Shown here: positions 42,523-52,043 of the stretch, piece after piece
Position numbering within the stretch: the stretch's first letter is position 1
Layout: every line of letters begins with the position of its first letter
Assembly: GCA_964392245.1 (NCBI GenBank)
Contig: CAYMOX010000004.1
Location: forward strand, 1-64,000
Reading direction: 5' to 3'
Source of the DNA: JAAUUJ01 sp964392245
GTDB taxonomy: Bacteria > Cyanobacteriota > Cyanobacteriia > Thermostichales > Thermostichaceae
Length of the DNA stretch: 64,000 nt
Program-made: the position numbers and the translations under genes
The notes under the pieces: model-generated
Seen by the model: the letters and a program-made list of their open reading frames with translations, nothing else
Told to the model about the DNA's origin: nothing
The model's database searches: none

Positions 42523-43315
42523 GGGTCCCTTGCTCTCGCCTCAACTGCTCAACCACTACCGCCACCTGAGTCACCAACTCCTGACGGTGGTGGATGTGGA
42601 AACAACCGGTCGCTTGGACGGTCAGCAGCGGGTGATCGAAGTTGCCCTGGTTCAAGCTAGCCTATGCAGTGGTGTGATTCACAGCCAATCCCATCTGATC
42701 AATCCGGGTATCGAAATTCCTGTGGCCATTCAGCAGCTGACCGGGATCACAGGAGCCCTGGTGAGCCAGGCGGCTTCCCCTCAGGAGATCTGGCCTATTT
42801 ATTGGTCTTTATTGCAGAAGGGCATCCTGACGGGACATTATCTGGCCTTTGATTACGGCTTTCTCCAGCAGGAATATCAGCATCTGGGGATCCCCTTTTC
42901 CCGATCTCCTGAGCACCAACTCTGTACGGTGGAACTGGCGCGGTTGTTACTTCCCGATCTACCCTCTCGGCGTCTACCCGATCTGGTGGCTCATTTTGCA
43001 CTGCCGGTGGCGGATTCACATCGGGCTTTACCGGATGCCATGGCCTGCTGGCTGCTGGCAGAAAAACTGCTGACTCGGATTCAGAATGAGCCGGATCAGC
43101 ATCTGTTGCAGGTGTTTGGTCGCCAGTGGTTGCCGCTGCCGCGTGTGGCCCAAATTCTCGGATGTTCCGTTCACAGGGCGAGACAGCAATTAGATGGAGC
43201 GAGGATCGCGGCGCGGACCAGTCGGAGTGGGCGCTATCTCTACCAGCGGCAGGATGTGGAAACCCTCTTCTGGCGGCAAAACGGAGCTGTGCAACTTTCT
43301 TTTTTTGATCCTTAA
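42515..43315 (+). CDS. DnaQ-like 3'-5' exonuclease with C-terminal DNA-binding helix
   Basis: The RNase-T/DnaQ motifs are intact: Exo I VVDVETTGRLDG (D and E), Exo II GHYLAFDYGFLQQEY, Exo III HRALPDAMACW (H and D). The last ~50 residues (LPRVAQILGCSVHRARQQLD, then RSGRYLYQRQDVETLF) look like an excisionase-type winged helix. The frame is open to 42410, inside the preceding gene, and has no ATG near the expected start; a TTG at 42515 is proposed. It may be a proofreading or repair nuclease that recognises a particular DNA form. Confidence 0.78.
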   Translation: MPRGPLLSPQLLNHYRHLSHQLLTVVDVETTGRLDGQQRVIEVALVQASLCSGVIHSQSHLINPGIEIPVAIQQLTGITGALVSQAASPQEIWPIYWSLLQKGILTGHYLAFDYGFLQQEYQHLGIPFSRSPEHQLCTVELARLLLPDLPSRRLPDLVAHFALPVADSHRALPDAMACWLLAEKLLTRIQNEPDQHLLQVFGRQWLPLPRVAQILGCSVHRARQQLDGARIAARTSRSGRYLYQRQDVETLFWRQNGAVQLSFFDP

Positions 43316-43379
43316 GGATTCAGGTTATCCAGACACCTCCACCCATGCTTAACTGGTAGCGGCTTGTCTGAGGACTGCG

Positions 43380-44072
43380 ATGCCCCCCTCCCTGTCTCTG
43401 GTTCATCAAGTTCGTTTGCCCTTGAAGCCCTCCTCCACAAAGCCCCCCTTGCTCCTGCTGCTGCACGGAGTAGGCAGCCATGAAGAAGATCTGATGGGGC
43501 TGGCTCCTTATGTCGATCCACGCTTCCTGGTGGCCAGTGCTCGTGCTCCTCGCCCCTGGGACCATGGAGGCTATGCCTGGTTCGATATCACCTTTACTCC
43601 CACAGGACCTGAGGGCAACTGGGAGCAGGCAGCAGAGTCACGCCAAGTGTTGGCCACCTTTATCCAGGAACTCCGGCAGACCTATGCTCCCGATCCGCAG
43701 CGGCTTTACCTGATGGGCTTCAGTCAGGGGGCCATGATGAGTATGTATTTATCCCTGTTAATGCCAGAGCAGGTGGCAGGCATGGTAATCATGAGTGGGC
43801 GGCTGCCTCCCCAACCCGATCTGCGTGCCATGGATCTTCGGTCCTTGCAGGACTTGCCTGTGCTCGTGGTGCATGGGGTGTATGACCCGATTATTCCGAT
43901 TGCCGAAGGACGCCGTCTGCGGGATCAGCTGCAGCAGTGGCCGGTGCGCCTCACCTATGCGGAATATCCCATGGAACATCAGGTGTCTACCGCTAGCCTC
44001 CAGGACATCACCCGCTGGTTAACCACACAGTTGAATCAGGATGTCCGTCCAGCAACTTCTGCGACAGGATAA
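43380..44072 (+). CDS. Carboxylesterase/phospholipase of the alpha/beta-hydrolase fold
   Basis: 230 residues: oxyanion region LLLLHGVGSHEEDL, nucleophile elbow GFSQGAMMS (Ser), the acid in VVHGVYDPIIP and the His in EYPMEHQVS. This is the short carboxylesterase/phospholipase (YpfH/Est) family acting on small ester substrates in the cytoplasm. It stands between the exonuclease and smc with no obvious operon link. Confidence 0.85.
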   Translation: MPPSLSLVHQVRLPLKPSSTKPPLLLLLHGVGSHEEDLMGLAPYVDPRFLVASARAPRPWDHGGYAWFDITFTPTGPEGNWEQAAESRQVLATFIQELRQTYAPDPQRLYLMGFSQGAMMSMYLSLLMPEQVAGMVIMSGRLPPQPDLRAMDLRSLQDLPVLVVHGVYDPIIPIAEGRRLRDQLQQWPVRLTYAEYPMEHQVSTASLQDITRWLTTQLNQDVRPATSATG

Positions 44073-44138
44073 AAGCTGTGCTAGAGGGAGAGAGGCATGC
44101 TAGTGTGTAGAGGTTATTTTGCTGCTGAACCACACTAG

Positions 44139-47100
44139 ATGTATGTCAAGCAGCTGGAGCTAACCCGGTTTAAGTCGTTTGGTGGTAGCACGACGATCCC
44201 GTTACTGCCAGGCTTTACTGTCGTCTCAGGCCCCAATGGATCGGGAAAATCTAATATTCTGGATGCCATTTTGTTTGCGCTGGGCCTCTCCAGTTCCCGA
44301 GGGATGCGGGCAGAGAAACTGTTAGATCTGGTGCATTCAGGTAGTCTTGAGCGAAGCCAGAAGCGAGTGGAAACCTGGGTGTCTGTCACCTTTGCTCTGG
44401 AGTCTGTACCCCCCGAATTTGTAGAAAGCTTTCAAGATCACTACCCAGATCAGGCCCTGCCCACGGAATGGAAAGTGACCCGTCGCCTGCGGGTGAACAC
44501 CCAAGCCTCCAATGGGGATGGATCCAGTTACACCAGCACCTTTTATATCAATGATATTCCCTGCAGCTTAACAGAACTCCATGAACAGCTGGAGGCCATG
44601 CATGTCTTCCCCAACGGCTATAACGTTGTCCTCCAGGGGGATGTAACTAGCATTATTTCGATGAATGCCAAGGAACGGCGGCAGATCATTGACGAATTGG
44701 CGGGGGTGGCCACCTTTGATCGCAAAATCCATCAGGCCAATAGCAAGCTGGAGGTGGTGCGGGAGCAGATTGAACGCTTTCGCCTGATCGAGCAGGAACT
44801 GCAGGGCAATGCCGAACGCCTCCTGAAAGAATCCCAGAAGGCTCTGGATTACCAGCGCTTGCGCCAGGATCTGGAACAGATGGAGGTGATCCAGACTCTC
44901 CTCACCTACCGACACCTGCAGCACCAGGCCCACCAGACTCAGACGGAGATCCAGGCCAGTCAGGTCCAACAACAAACCATGACCTCAGAGCTGGAGACCC
45001 TCAATCAGCAGTTGAAGCAGGATGAACAGCAACTGACAGAATTGCAACGCCGGATCCATGCCCTGGGGGAAGAGGACTATCTGCGCATGCAGACCCAGAT
45101 GGCCGCCTGGCAGGCCCAGATCCAGCAACATCAGCAACAACAGCAATCCTGGCAACAGGACCAGCAAGCCCTTGAACAGCAAATTGAGCAAAGTCAGCAG
45201 CAGCAAGGGGATCTGGAGCGCGAGTACGAGCAACTTCAACAGCAACTGCAGGATCTGGAGCAGCGGCAACAGACCCACCAGCACCGTCAGCAACAGCAGG
45301 AAGCAGACCTGGCCCGCAGCCGTGAACAACTGCAACTCCTGGCCCAATCCTCGGATGCCTGGGTCAAACAACAGCGCTATCTCAGCCGCCAGCTAGAGGA
45401 AACCCGATCCGAGTTAACACCGCTGCAACAGGAACAGGTACGCCTGCAGGAGCGATCCCAGCAGTTAAGTCGGCAGATGCAGGAAGGCCAGGAGGAACAC
45501 CAGCGGCTACAGAACTGGATCCAAACCCAAAATGCCCTCACCCCTGACTTGGAGCAAGCATCCACCCAGGCTCAGCAGCAAGCCCAGGATCTAGCCCAGG
45601 AACTGAGTCAACTGCAGTCTCAGACTGAACTGGATCAGGCCACAGCTCAGCGGCTGCAAAGTGAACAGTATGCCAAACAACGGGAGCTAGACAAGCTGGA
45701 GACCCGTCGACAAGTTCTGCAGGATACTCAGGGCACGCGAGCCACCCAGGTCTTACTGGCGGCGGATCTGCCTGGAGTTTGCGGGCTGGTGGCCCAACTG
45801 GGCTCGGTGGATCCCCAGTACCAGGTGGCCCTGGAAATTGCGGCGGGGAGTCGGCTCTCGTTTGTGGTGGTGGAGGATGATACGGTTGCCGCCAGTGCCA
45901 TCAATTTTTTGAAACAGGAAAAAGCGGGTCGGGCCACATTCTTACCTTTAAATAAGCTCAAATCCAGTCGTCCACTCGGACCGTTGCAACTACCGGGGCT
46001 GGTGGACTACGCCATCCGTCTGGTCAAGTTTGATCCCCGCTATCGAGATGTGTTTGCCTTTGTTCTGGGGAGCACACTCGTGTTTGACTCCCTGGATCGG
46101 GCTCGCCAGTACCACGGTCGCCACCGGATCGTCACCCTGGAGGGGGAACTCTTGGAAACCTCAGGGGCCATGACCGGGGGCAGTGCCCAAAACCGATCCA
46201 GTCTTCAGTTTGGCAGTCAGGATAATGCTGCTGTGGAAGGACTCAAGCGACGGTTGGAAGATCTGGAAGATCTGCTCACCTCCCTCACCCCACGGCTAAA
46301 GGCGGCTCAGGCTCGCGAAAAGTATCTGGGTCAGGAGTTAATGCAGGCCCGACAGACGGCGCTGCAGACCCAGCAGGTTCTGGATCAACACACCCACCAG
46401 CTCCAGACTGAGCAGGGTCGCTGGGCTCATCACCGGGAGCAACTACAGCAATGGCAGGCGGAAGCGGAGACAGCAGAACGCCGATTGCAACAGTTGGAGG
46501 GGGAGATCACACCGCTGGCAGAGCGCATGGCGGATCTCACCAGTAAGCTGCAGCAACTGGAGCATTCTCCCGTCAATCAGCACTGGCAACAGGCCCAAGC
46601 CGCCATCCAGCAGCAGGAAACTCAACTGGCCCAGTTGTCGGCCCACAGTCGTGAGCTAGAACAGCAACATCAGGCCGGGCGCTCGGCACAACAACTGAAC
46701 CGTGCTCGTCTGCAGCAACACCAGGAGCGGGTTCAGGAATGGCAGCAACGGATGCAGCAGGTGCAAGCCCAGCAACAGCAAACCCAGATCCAGGAACAGC
46801 AACTTAATCAGGAGATGGCCTCTCTCCGGGAGCAAATGCAAGCGGCGGAATCCCGTCTGGCTGATCTCCGGCAACTGCGAGACCAGCAGGACTTTAACTT
46901 GCGCGCCCAACAGCAACAGATTCAACGGCTGGAATGGGAGCGTTATCATGCCCACACGCAAGCAGAAGAAAAAGCCCAATTGCTTCAGCAACTCCAAGCG
47001 CAGCTTCAGGATCTCCAGATCCAATTGCCCGAGGTGCTGCCGGAGGTAGCGGCTGATCTCACCCTGGACACCCTTCAGCGACAACGGCGTCGCCTGGAAG

Positions 47101-47708
47101 ATAAGCTGCGTGCCCTGGAACCAGTGAACATGCTGGCCATCACCGAGTATGAAGAAATACAGGGGCGGTTAACTGAGCTGACCCAGAAACTGGAGACACT
47201 ACAGGAAGAGCGCACTGAACTGCTATTGCGAATCGAGAACTTTGCCACCCTGCGCCGCCAGGCGTTTATGGATGCCTTCTATGCCGTGGATCAGCACTTT
47301 CGCACGATCTTTTCGCAACTGTCCGATGGCGATGGACATCTGGACTTAGAAAACAGCGAGGATCCCTTAGCGGGAGGTCTGAATCTGGTGGCCCATCCCA
47401 AAGGAAAACCTGTGCGCCGCCTCAGTTCCATGTCGGGGGGAGAGAAATCCCTGACGGCCCTGAGCTTTATTTTTGCTCTGCAGCGCTATCGTCCCTCCAG
47501 CTTCTACGCCTTTGATGAAGTGGATATGTTTCTGGATGGGGCCAATGTCGAGCGCCTGGCGCGGATGATCCAGCAACAGGCCCAGCAGGCCCAGTTTATT
47601 GTGGTCAGTTTGCGGCGACCCATGATCGAGAAGGCCGATCGCACCCTGGGGGTAACGCAGGCTCGGGGGGCTCACACTCAGGTGATTGGTGTGAAAAATC
47701 GCTCCTAG
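44139..47708 (+). CDS. smc: Chromosome segregation protein SMC
   Basis: Full-length SMC of 1189 residues. Walker A is GPNGSGKSNIL (~residue 32), coiled coils (very rich in Gln, ~165-500 and ~690-1000) flank the hinge (~535-660, PGVCGLVAQLGSVDPQYQVA). The C-terminal ATPase half has signature RRLSSMSGGEKSLTAL and Walker B FYAFDEVDMFLD. It condenses and organises chromosomes with ScpA and ScpB, not encoded here. The unusual Gln content (long stretches of Q) is noticeable. Confidence 0.96.
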   Translation: MYVKQLELTRFKSFGGSTTIPLLPGFTVVSGPNGSGKSNILDAILFALGLSSSRGMRAEKLLDLVHSGSLERSQKRVETWVSVTFALESVPPEFVESFQDHYPDQALPTEWKVTRRLRVNTQASNGDGSSYTSTFYINDIPCSLTELHEQLEAMHVFPNGYNVVLQGDVTSIISMNAKERRQIIDELAGVATFDRKIHQANSKLEVVREQIERFRLIEQELQGNAERLLKESQKALDYQRLRQDLEQMEVIQTLLTYRHLQHQAHQTQTEIQASQVQQQTMTSELETLNQQLKQDEQQLTELQRRIHALGEEDYLRMQTQMAAWQAQIQQHQQQQQSWQQDQQALEQQIEQSQQQQGDLEREYEQLQQQLQDLEQRQQTHQHRQQQQEADLARSREQLQLLAQSSDAWVKQQRYLSRQLEETRSELTPLQQEQVRLQERSQQLSRQMQEGQEEHQRLQNWIQTQNALTPDLEQASTQAQQQAQDLAQELSQLQSQTELDQATAQRLQSEQYAKQRELDKLETRRQVLQDTQGTRATQVLLAADLPGVCGLVAQLGSVDPQYQVALEIAAGSRLSFVVVEDDTVAASAINFLKQEKAGRATFLPLNKLKSSRPLGPLQLPGLVDYAIRLVKFDPRYRDVFAFVLGSTLVFDSLDRARQYHGRHRIVTLEGELLETSGAMTGGSAQNRSSLQFGSQDNAAVEGLKRRLEDLEDLLTSLTPRLKAAQAREKYLGQELMQARQTALQTQQVLDQHTHQLQTEQGRWAHHREQLQQWQAEAETAERRLQQLEGEITPLAERMADLTSKLQQLEHSPVNQHWQQAQAAIQQQETQLAQLSAHSRELEQQHQAGRSAQQLNRARLQQHQERVQEWQQRMQQVQAQQQQTQIQEQQLNQEMASLREQMQAAESRLADLRQLRDQQDFNLRAQQQQIQRLEWERYHAHTQAEEKAQLLQQLQAQLQDLQIQLPEVLPEVAADLTLDTLQRQRRRLEDKLRALEPVNMLAITEYEEIQGRLTELTQKLETLQEERTELLLRIENFATLRRQAFMDAFYAVDQHFRTIFSQLSDGDGHLDLENSEDPLAGGLNLVAHPKGKPVRRLSSMSGGEKSLTALSFIFALQRYRPSSFYAFDEVDMFLDGANVERLARMIQQQAQQAQFIVVSLRRPMIEKADRTLGVTQARGAHTQVIGVKNRS

Positions 47709-47709
47709 C

Positions 47710-48630
47710 TTAGCGAGGGCTGGCAGCCTGCATAGTGTCCAGAACTTCCTCCAGCTCTGCTTCCGAGACGTGATAGACCTGGTTACAAAAATGGCAGGTG
47801 GCCTCCGCCCCTTTATCCTCCAGGATCATGGTCCGTAATTCCTGTTGTCCCAACATCTGCAGTGCTCCCTTAACCCGCTCCTGACTGCATCGACAGTGGA
47901 AGCGGATCTGTTGTGCTCCGGGCAGCATCGTGAGTCCCAAATCCCCGATATAGCGATTAAGCAGGTCTTCCAAGCTTAGACCATCCGCCAGCAGGGGACT
48001 GAATTCATCCACCAAATTCAGCCGTTGTTCCAGTTCACGACTGAGACTGGCAGAGGCTCCCGGCAATAACTGCAGCAGGATCCCCCCCGACACCAGCACC
48101 TCTTCATGGTTCACCATCACCCCCAACAGCACCGCAGAAGGGGTTTGCTCCGAAACGGCCAGATAGCGAGTAATGTCATCTCCGATCTCGCCCGTAACCA
48201 GTTCGGTGGCACTGGTGTAGGGAACCCCGTAGCCCTGATCTCGGATCACATGCAAGTAACCATACCGACCAACCGCCTGGGCCACGTTCAGCTTGCTGTG
48301 CTCTGTTAGGGGTAGCTCAATGGCTGGATTCTCCACATATCCCCGTACCGTTCCGTCAATGCCCGCATCCACCCAGACCTTGCCCAGAGGGCCATCCCCC
48401 TTAATCTGGAGATTAATGCGAGCCTGGGATTCCTTGAGATTGGCTGCTAAGAGAAGGGCTGCATTGATGGTTCGCCCCAACGCCACAGTGGCCACATAAG
48501 AGAGTTGATGCCGTTGCCGCGCTTCCTCAACTGTGTGGGTGGAAACTAACCCAACGGCTCGAATCATCCCGTCGGCAGCAGTGGCACGTAACAGCTGATC
48601 GCAAGATTCGGCGGGATGGGCTGTGATCAT
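47710..48630 (-). CDS. hslO: Redox-regulated chaperone Hsp33
   Basis: Hsp33 is a holdase switched on by oxidation. The zinc-binding cysteines are present as C-x-C (FHCRCSQERV, ~residue 242) and C-x2-C (CHFCNQVYHV, ~275). The N-terminal folding domain carries VATVALGRTINAALLLAAN and LQIKGDGPLGKVWVDAG. 306 residues is the normal size. It converges on smc with only one base between the stop codons. Confidence 0.94.
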   Translation of the reverse strand: MITAHPAESCDQLLRATAADGMIRAVGLVSTHTVEEARQRHQLSYVATVALGRTINAALLLAANLKESQARINLQIKGDGPLGKVWVDAGIDGTVRGYVENPAIELPLTEHSKLNVAQAVGRYGYLHVIRDQGYGVPYTSATELVTGEIGDDITRYLAVSEQTPSAVLLGVMVNHEEVLVSGGILLQLLPGASASLSRELEQRLNLVDEFSPLLADGLSLEDLLNRYIGDLGLTMLPGAQQIRFHCRCSQERVKGALQMLGQQELRTMILEDKGAEATCHFCNQVYHVSEAELEEVLDTMQAASPR

Positions 48631-48947
48631 GGTCGGACGTCCAGAGGAAACGGCAGCATATTAAACAATTTTAACCTTGCTCCATAAAGAGAAGAACGGC
48701 CCCGAAGGAAAGCTGACGCCTGGTGAACCCATGCCCCGGATCCCAGGCTCAATGGAAAGAGGTGCGGATGGGGACAGAATCCTCTGTGGCGGCACTTGGA
48801 TCGCAGCTTTCCGATCAGACCCTTTCCTGGGAAAAGTATTAAGAACTGCTAAGAGACTCGATTGGGAATGGCTCCCATAGTCGAAAATAGCTTGCGAGTA
48901 TGAGTGGGTCATGCTCTTTAACAAACTCAACTTGAGGATGGATATCC
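48631..48947. other. Promoter and leader region of the allophycocyanin operon
   Basis: 317 bases between hslO and apcA. No gene is supported. A hairpin, GACTCGATTGGGA with the partner TCCCATAGTC, lies near 48858-48885. GAGGA precedes the apcA ATG by nine bases. Long apc leaders are usual in cyanobacteria; no specific promoter box could be assigned with confidence. Confidence 0.45.
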
Positions 48948-49433
48948 ATGAGCGTTGTCACAAAATCGATTGTGAATGCTGACGCAGAAGCGCGTTATTT
49001 AAGTCCTGGTGAGCTTGATCGGATTAAGTCCTTCGTGTCTAAGGGTGAAGCTCGTCTTCGCATTGCTCAGGTTTTGACTGAGTCTCGTGAGCGGATTGTG
49101 AAGCAAGCGGCAGATCAGCTGTTCCAGAAGCGGCCTGATGTGGTCTCCCCCGGTGGAAACGCCTACGGTGAGGAAATGACCGCCACCTGTCTGCGCGACA
49201 TGGACTATTATCTGCGTCTGGTGACCTACGGAGTCATTGCGGGTGATGTCACTCCCATTGAAGAGATCGGTCTGGTGGGTGTTCGGGAGATGTACAACTC
49301 CCTAGGTACCCCGATTCCGGCTGTGGCAGAAAGTGTGCGCCAGATGAAATTGGTGGCCACCAGTCTGCTGTCTGGGGATGATGCCGCTGAAGCTGGTTAC
49401 TACTTCGATTACGTCGTAGGCGCTATGAGCTAG
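48948..49433 (+). CDS. apcA: Allophycocyanin alpha subunit
   Basis: 161 residues, starting MSVVTKSIVNADAEARYLSP. The phycocyanobilin-binding cysteine is in EMTATCLRDMDYYLR (~residue 81), and the C-terminal GYYFDYVVGAMS is typical. Forms the phycobilisome core with ApcB, passing energy to the photosystems. First gene of apcA-apcB-apcC. Confidence 0.97.
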   Translation: MSVVTKSIVNADAEARYLSPGELDRIKSFVSKGEARLRIAQVLTESRERIVKQAADQLFQKRPDVVSPGGNAYGEEMTATCLRDMDYYLRLVTYGVIAGDVTPIEEIGLVGVREMYNSLGTPIPAVAESVRQMKLVATSLLSGDDAAEAGYYFDYVVGAMS

Positions 49434-49499
49434 TCCAACTTGGATTAGTCCTGACCCGATTTTTTGTTCCATATCAAGAAACGAGCATAGGAAGTCATC

Positions 49500-49985
49500 A
49501 TGCAAGACGCAGTTACTGCTGTAATCAATAGCTACGACGTTCAGGGCAAGTACCTGGATGCCTCTGCGATGGATAAGTTGAAGTCCTTCTTTGCCACTGG
49601 AGAATTGCGCGTGCGGGCGGCTGGCACCATTGCAGCTAATGCCTCCACCATTGTCAAGGATGCTGCTGCCAAAGCGCTGCTGTACTCCGATCTGACCCGT
49701 CCTGGTGGCAACATGTACACCACCCGTCGCTATGCTGCCTGCATCCGCGACATGGACTACTATCTCCGTTATGCCACCTATGCCATGCTGGCTGGCGACA
49801 CCTCCATTCTGGATGAGCGGGTGCTCAACGGTCTGAAAGAGACCTACAACTCTCTGGGAGTACCCATCGGTGCGACCATTCAGGCCATTCAGGCCATGAA
49901 GGAAGTGACTGCTGCTCTGGTGGGCATGGATGCCGGAAAGGAGATGGGTGTTTACTTTGACTACATCTGCTCTGGCTTGAGCTAA
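49500..49985 (+). CDS. apcB: Allophycocyanin beta subunit
   Basis: 161 residues (MQDAVTAVINSYDVQGKYLD), with chromophore Cys in RRYAACIRDMDYYLRYATYA (~residue 81). The beta-subunit Asn that is usually methylated lies in RPGGNMYTTRR. It partners ApcA in core trimers. It follows apcA by 66 bases and is followed by two nested inverted repeats before apcC. Confidence 0.97.
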   Translation: MQDAVTAVINSYDVQGKYLDASAMDKLKSFFATGELRVRAAGTIAANASTIVKDAAAKALLYSDLTRPGGNMYTTRRYAACIRDMDYYLRYATYAMLAGDTSILDERVLNGLKETYNSLGVPIGATIQAIQAMKEVTAALVGMDAGKEMGVYFDYICSGLS

Positions 49986-50001
49986 CTGGCCCACACTTAA
50001 G

Positions 50002-50090
50002 CAGGGGTAACCGAACCCCCTGAGCAGACAGCGTACTGCAGGGATCTGGTGTGCACATGTGCGCGAGCTTTCTGAAGTGAGCTGTCTGCT
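50002..50090 (+). promoter_or_regulatory. Structured apcB-apcC intercistronic region
   Basis: A hairpin CAGGGG/CCCCTG (50002-50022) lies 16 bases after apcB. It is followed by a 10-bp perfect inverted repeat, AGCAGACAGC at 50023-50032 and GCTGTCTGCT at 50081-50090. The loop of this repeat contains another palindromic element (GTGCACATGTGC). Neither has a T-run. A role as attenuator or mRNA stabiliser, giving less apcC than apcAB, is likely because linker is needed in lower amounts. Confidence 0.6.
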
Positions 50091-50140
50091 TTGAGCTTTG
50101 ACCGATCTTCACAAAGACTTTTCTAGATAGGGCTTTAACG

Positions 50141-50344
50141 ATGCGCATGTTCAAAGTCACGGCTTGTGTCCCCAGCCAAACTCGAATTCGCACCCAGCGA
50201 GAACTCCAGAATACCTATTTCACCAAACTGGTTCCCTATGAGAACTGGTTTATGGAGCAACAGCGAATTCAGAAGTCAGGGGGGCGGATCCTGAAAGTTG
50301 AGCTGGCAACAGGCAAACCTGGTCTGGACGTGGGATTGCTCTAA
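50141..50344 (+). CDS. apcC: Phycobilisome 7.8 kDa core linker ApcC
   Basis: 67 residues, MRMFKVTACVPSQTRIRTQR then YFTKLVPYENWFMEQQRIQK, the standard small core linker (CpcD-like domain) that caps allophycocyanin cylinders. It is the last gene of the operon and is followed by a terminator. Confidence 0.96.
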   Translation: MRMFKVTACVPSQTRIRTQRELQNTYFTKLVPYENWFMEQQRIQKSGGRILKVELATGKPGLDVGLL

Positions 50345-50368
50345 GCTAGCGATTCCCTCCTTGGGTGG

Positions 50369-50397
50369 CGGTACAGTCCTGCGCTGCACCGTTTTTT
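50369..50397 (+). terminator. Rho-independent terminator of the apc operon
   Basis: CGGTACAG and CTGCACCG (one internal mismatch) form a stem closed by a short loop, followed at once by TTTTTT (50392-50397). It lies 25 bases after the apcC stop. Confidence 0.7.
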
Positions 50398-50553
50398 CGT
50401 ATGCTACGAAAGTGGGATGCCTGCATGGCCTCGATCGCGCTCATTGGTCCAGAGAACCTGATAGAAGTCCCGGAGTGAACAACCATTTGCTGTCGGATCC
50501 GGCGAGCTTCTGGTGCTCTGTTGGCCGTTTATCTGGCCTAAGCCCAGCAGGCT

Positions 50554-51219
50554 TTATTCTTCATCCTCATTGGCAGTCAGGTGGGTAGTGTATCCCTGCT
50601 CATAGGCAAACCGGACCAGTTGGGCTCGATTGTCTAGGGACAGCTTACTGAGGATATTTGTGAGATGCGTCTGAACTGTACGCGGGCTGATGTAAAGCTT
50701 TTCCCCAATCTGTTTGTTGGTAGCTCCCCGAATGACTTCCCGAAACACCCGTTCTTCTGCTGGAGTCAGAGGCAGCGTGGGAGGCGAGGGGGGCTCGACT
50801 CGACCCGCAGGTTGCTTCTGGATCAGTCTCAGAATTTCTGCCTGGGTGCGCCGTGACCGTTCAATCTGAGCTTCGATCTTGGCAACCAGTTCTCGAGGTT
50901 CGAAGGGCTTGATGATATAGTCGTCAGCTCCCCACTCGTATCCCTGGACGCGGTCATCCACCTCACCCCGAGAGGAAAGAAAGATAAAAGGAACCAGTTC
51001 CCCGCCTCGCAATTGTCGCAACTGTCGGCAAAATTCAAACCCATCCATCTCGGGCATCATGACATCCGAGACGATCACATCCGGCAGTTCTTGAGAAAAG
51101 ACCGAGAGGCCTTCCTGACCTGAGGCCCCTGTATAGACACGATAGCCGTGCTGTGTCAAATGTCGACTGAGAATCTTGAGAGAGACCGGATCATCATCGA
51201 CAATCAAGACACGCTTCAT
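50554..51219 (-). CDS. LuxR/NarL-type response regulator (Ycf29-like)
   Basis: The ATG at 51219 gives MKRVLIVDDDPVSLKILSRH, 221 residues. The receiver has the DDD acidic cluster, phospho-acceptor Asp in VIVSDVMMPEMDGFE and Lys in DYIIKPFEP. The C-terminal LuxR helix-turn-helix is LTPAEERVFREVIRGATNKQ, then SPRTVQTHLTNIL. Layout resembles Ycf29 of cyanobacteria and red-algal plastids, but this is not certain. No sensor kinase is adjacent. Confidence 0.85.
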   Translation of the reverse strand: MKRVLIVDDDPVSLKILSRHLTQHGYRVYTGASGQEGLSVFSQELPDVIVSDVMMPEMDGFEFCRQLRQLRGGELVPFIFLSSRGEVDDRVQGYEWGADDYIIKPFEPRELVAKIEAQIERSRRTQAEILRLIQKQPAGRVEPPSPPTLPLTPAEERVFREVIRGATNKQIGEKLYISPRTVQTHLTNILSKLSLDNRAQLVRFAYEQGYTTHLTANEDEE

Positions 51220-51411
51220 AGATACCCTGTTGAAGGAAGGTCTCCTTCCCAAAAAAGTTCAAACAATCGCCCTACAAAATGTAGTAGCCAGGCCCTACCC
51301 CGAAACAGTGGAGCTATCTTCTATGGTCCAATATAAGGGGATTTATCTCAACAACCCTAAACCTATCTCGAATCGGAGAGGGATGGAAGTGCACTCAGAG
51401 ATGCGATCCAG

Positions 51412-51882
51412 TTACTCCAGGGTGGTTTCGTAGGGGTCTGTAGCCATGGTCTTGACACTGCGGAAATTGACACTTTGGGTATAGCGAGCAAATTCGGCAT
51501 TGGTCAGGTTAGCGCTGACATAATAGCCAGCGGTCACATCGCTGCTGAAGACCAGAATATCCCCATGTTGGAGATCATGGGAGTAACAGCGACGATCATT
51601 GACGATAATGCCGTTAGTACTCCTTTTCCCCTGCAGATTGCCATCAATGATGCGGAAGACATAACGCTCGGGTCCGGGAACCGGGAGCCTTAGGAGGATG
51701 GCATGCTGCCGCGAGACAAAACTGGAGTAAAGGACAATCGCGTTGGAGGTATCCCGACCCAACGAATAGGTGGCAGCTTCCAGGGAAACGGTGCGGCGGC
51801 CCTTGGTATCTTCGATTACCAGAACATGCCGAATCAGCTTACGCTCGTCCTGAGGATCAGGGCTTAGCTCTTGAACAGTCAC
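51412..51882 (-). CDS. FHA-domain protein
   Basis: 156 residues. The phosphothreonine-binding FHA signature is clear: YSLGRDTSNAIVLYSSFVSR (Gly-Arg), RQHAIL (His) and GKRSTNGIIVNDRR (Ser, Asn-Gly). It reads phospho-Thr marks in the cytoplasm, probably downstream of Hanks-type kinases such as the one at 31.4 kb; that link is inference. Flanked upstream by the RNA candidate. Confidence 0.85.
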   Translation of the reverse strand: MTVQELSPDPQDERKLIRHVLVIEDTKGRRTVSLEAATYSLGRDTSNAIVLYSSFVSRQHAILLRLPVPGPERYVFRIIDGNLQGKRSTNGIIVNDRRCYSHDLQHGDILVFSSDVTAGYYVSANLTNAEFARYTQSVNFRSVKTMATDPYETTLE

Positions 51883-52043
51883 AGATCTCCTGAGTCAGTT
51901 CCCACTACTGAATCAACAGAATGCACAGGCACACTACCTGCAGCAGAGTATCCTATCGCGCACCTGTTTGTCACCTAGCGCACTCCTCCTGGGTTCCGCT
52001 CTGGTTTACCGGCTACCAGAAGATTGTGATAGTCTCATAATGT

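Noticed and set aside
44985..45371. Long leucine-rich frame on the strand opposite smc (and similar ones at 46656-47084)
   Set aside because: It is the antisense of Gln-rich coiled coil (CAG read as CTG), not a membrane protein gene.
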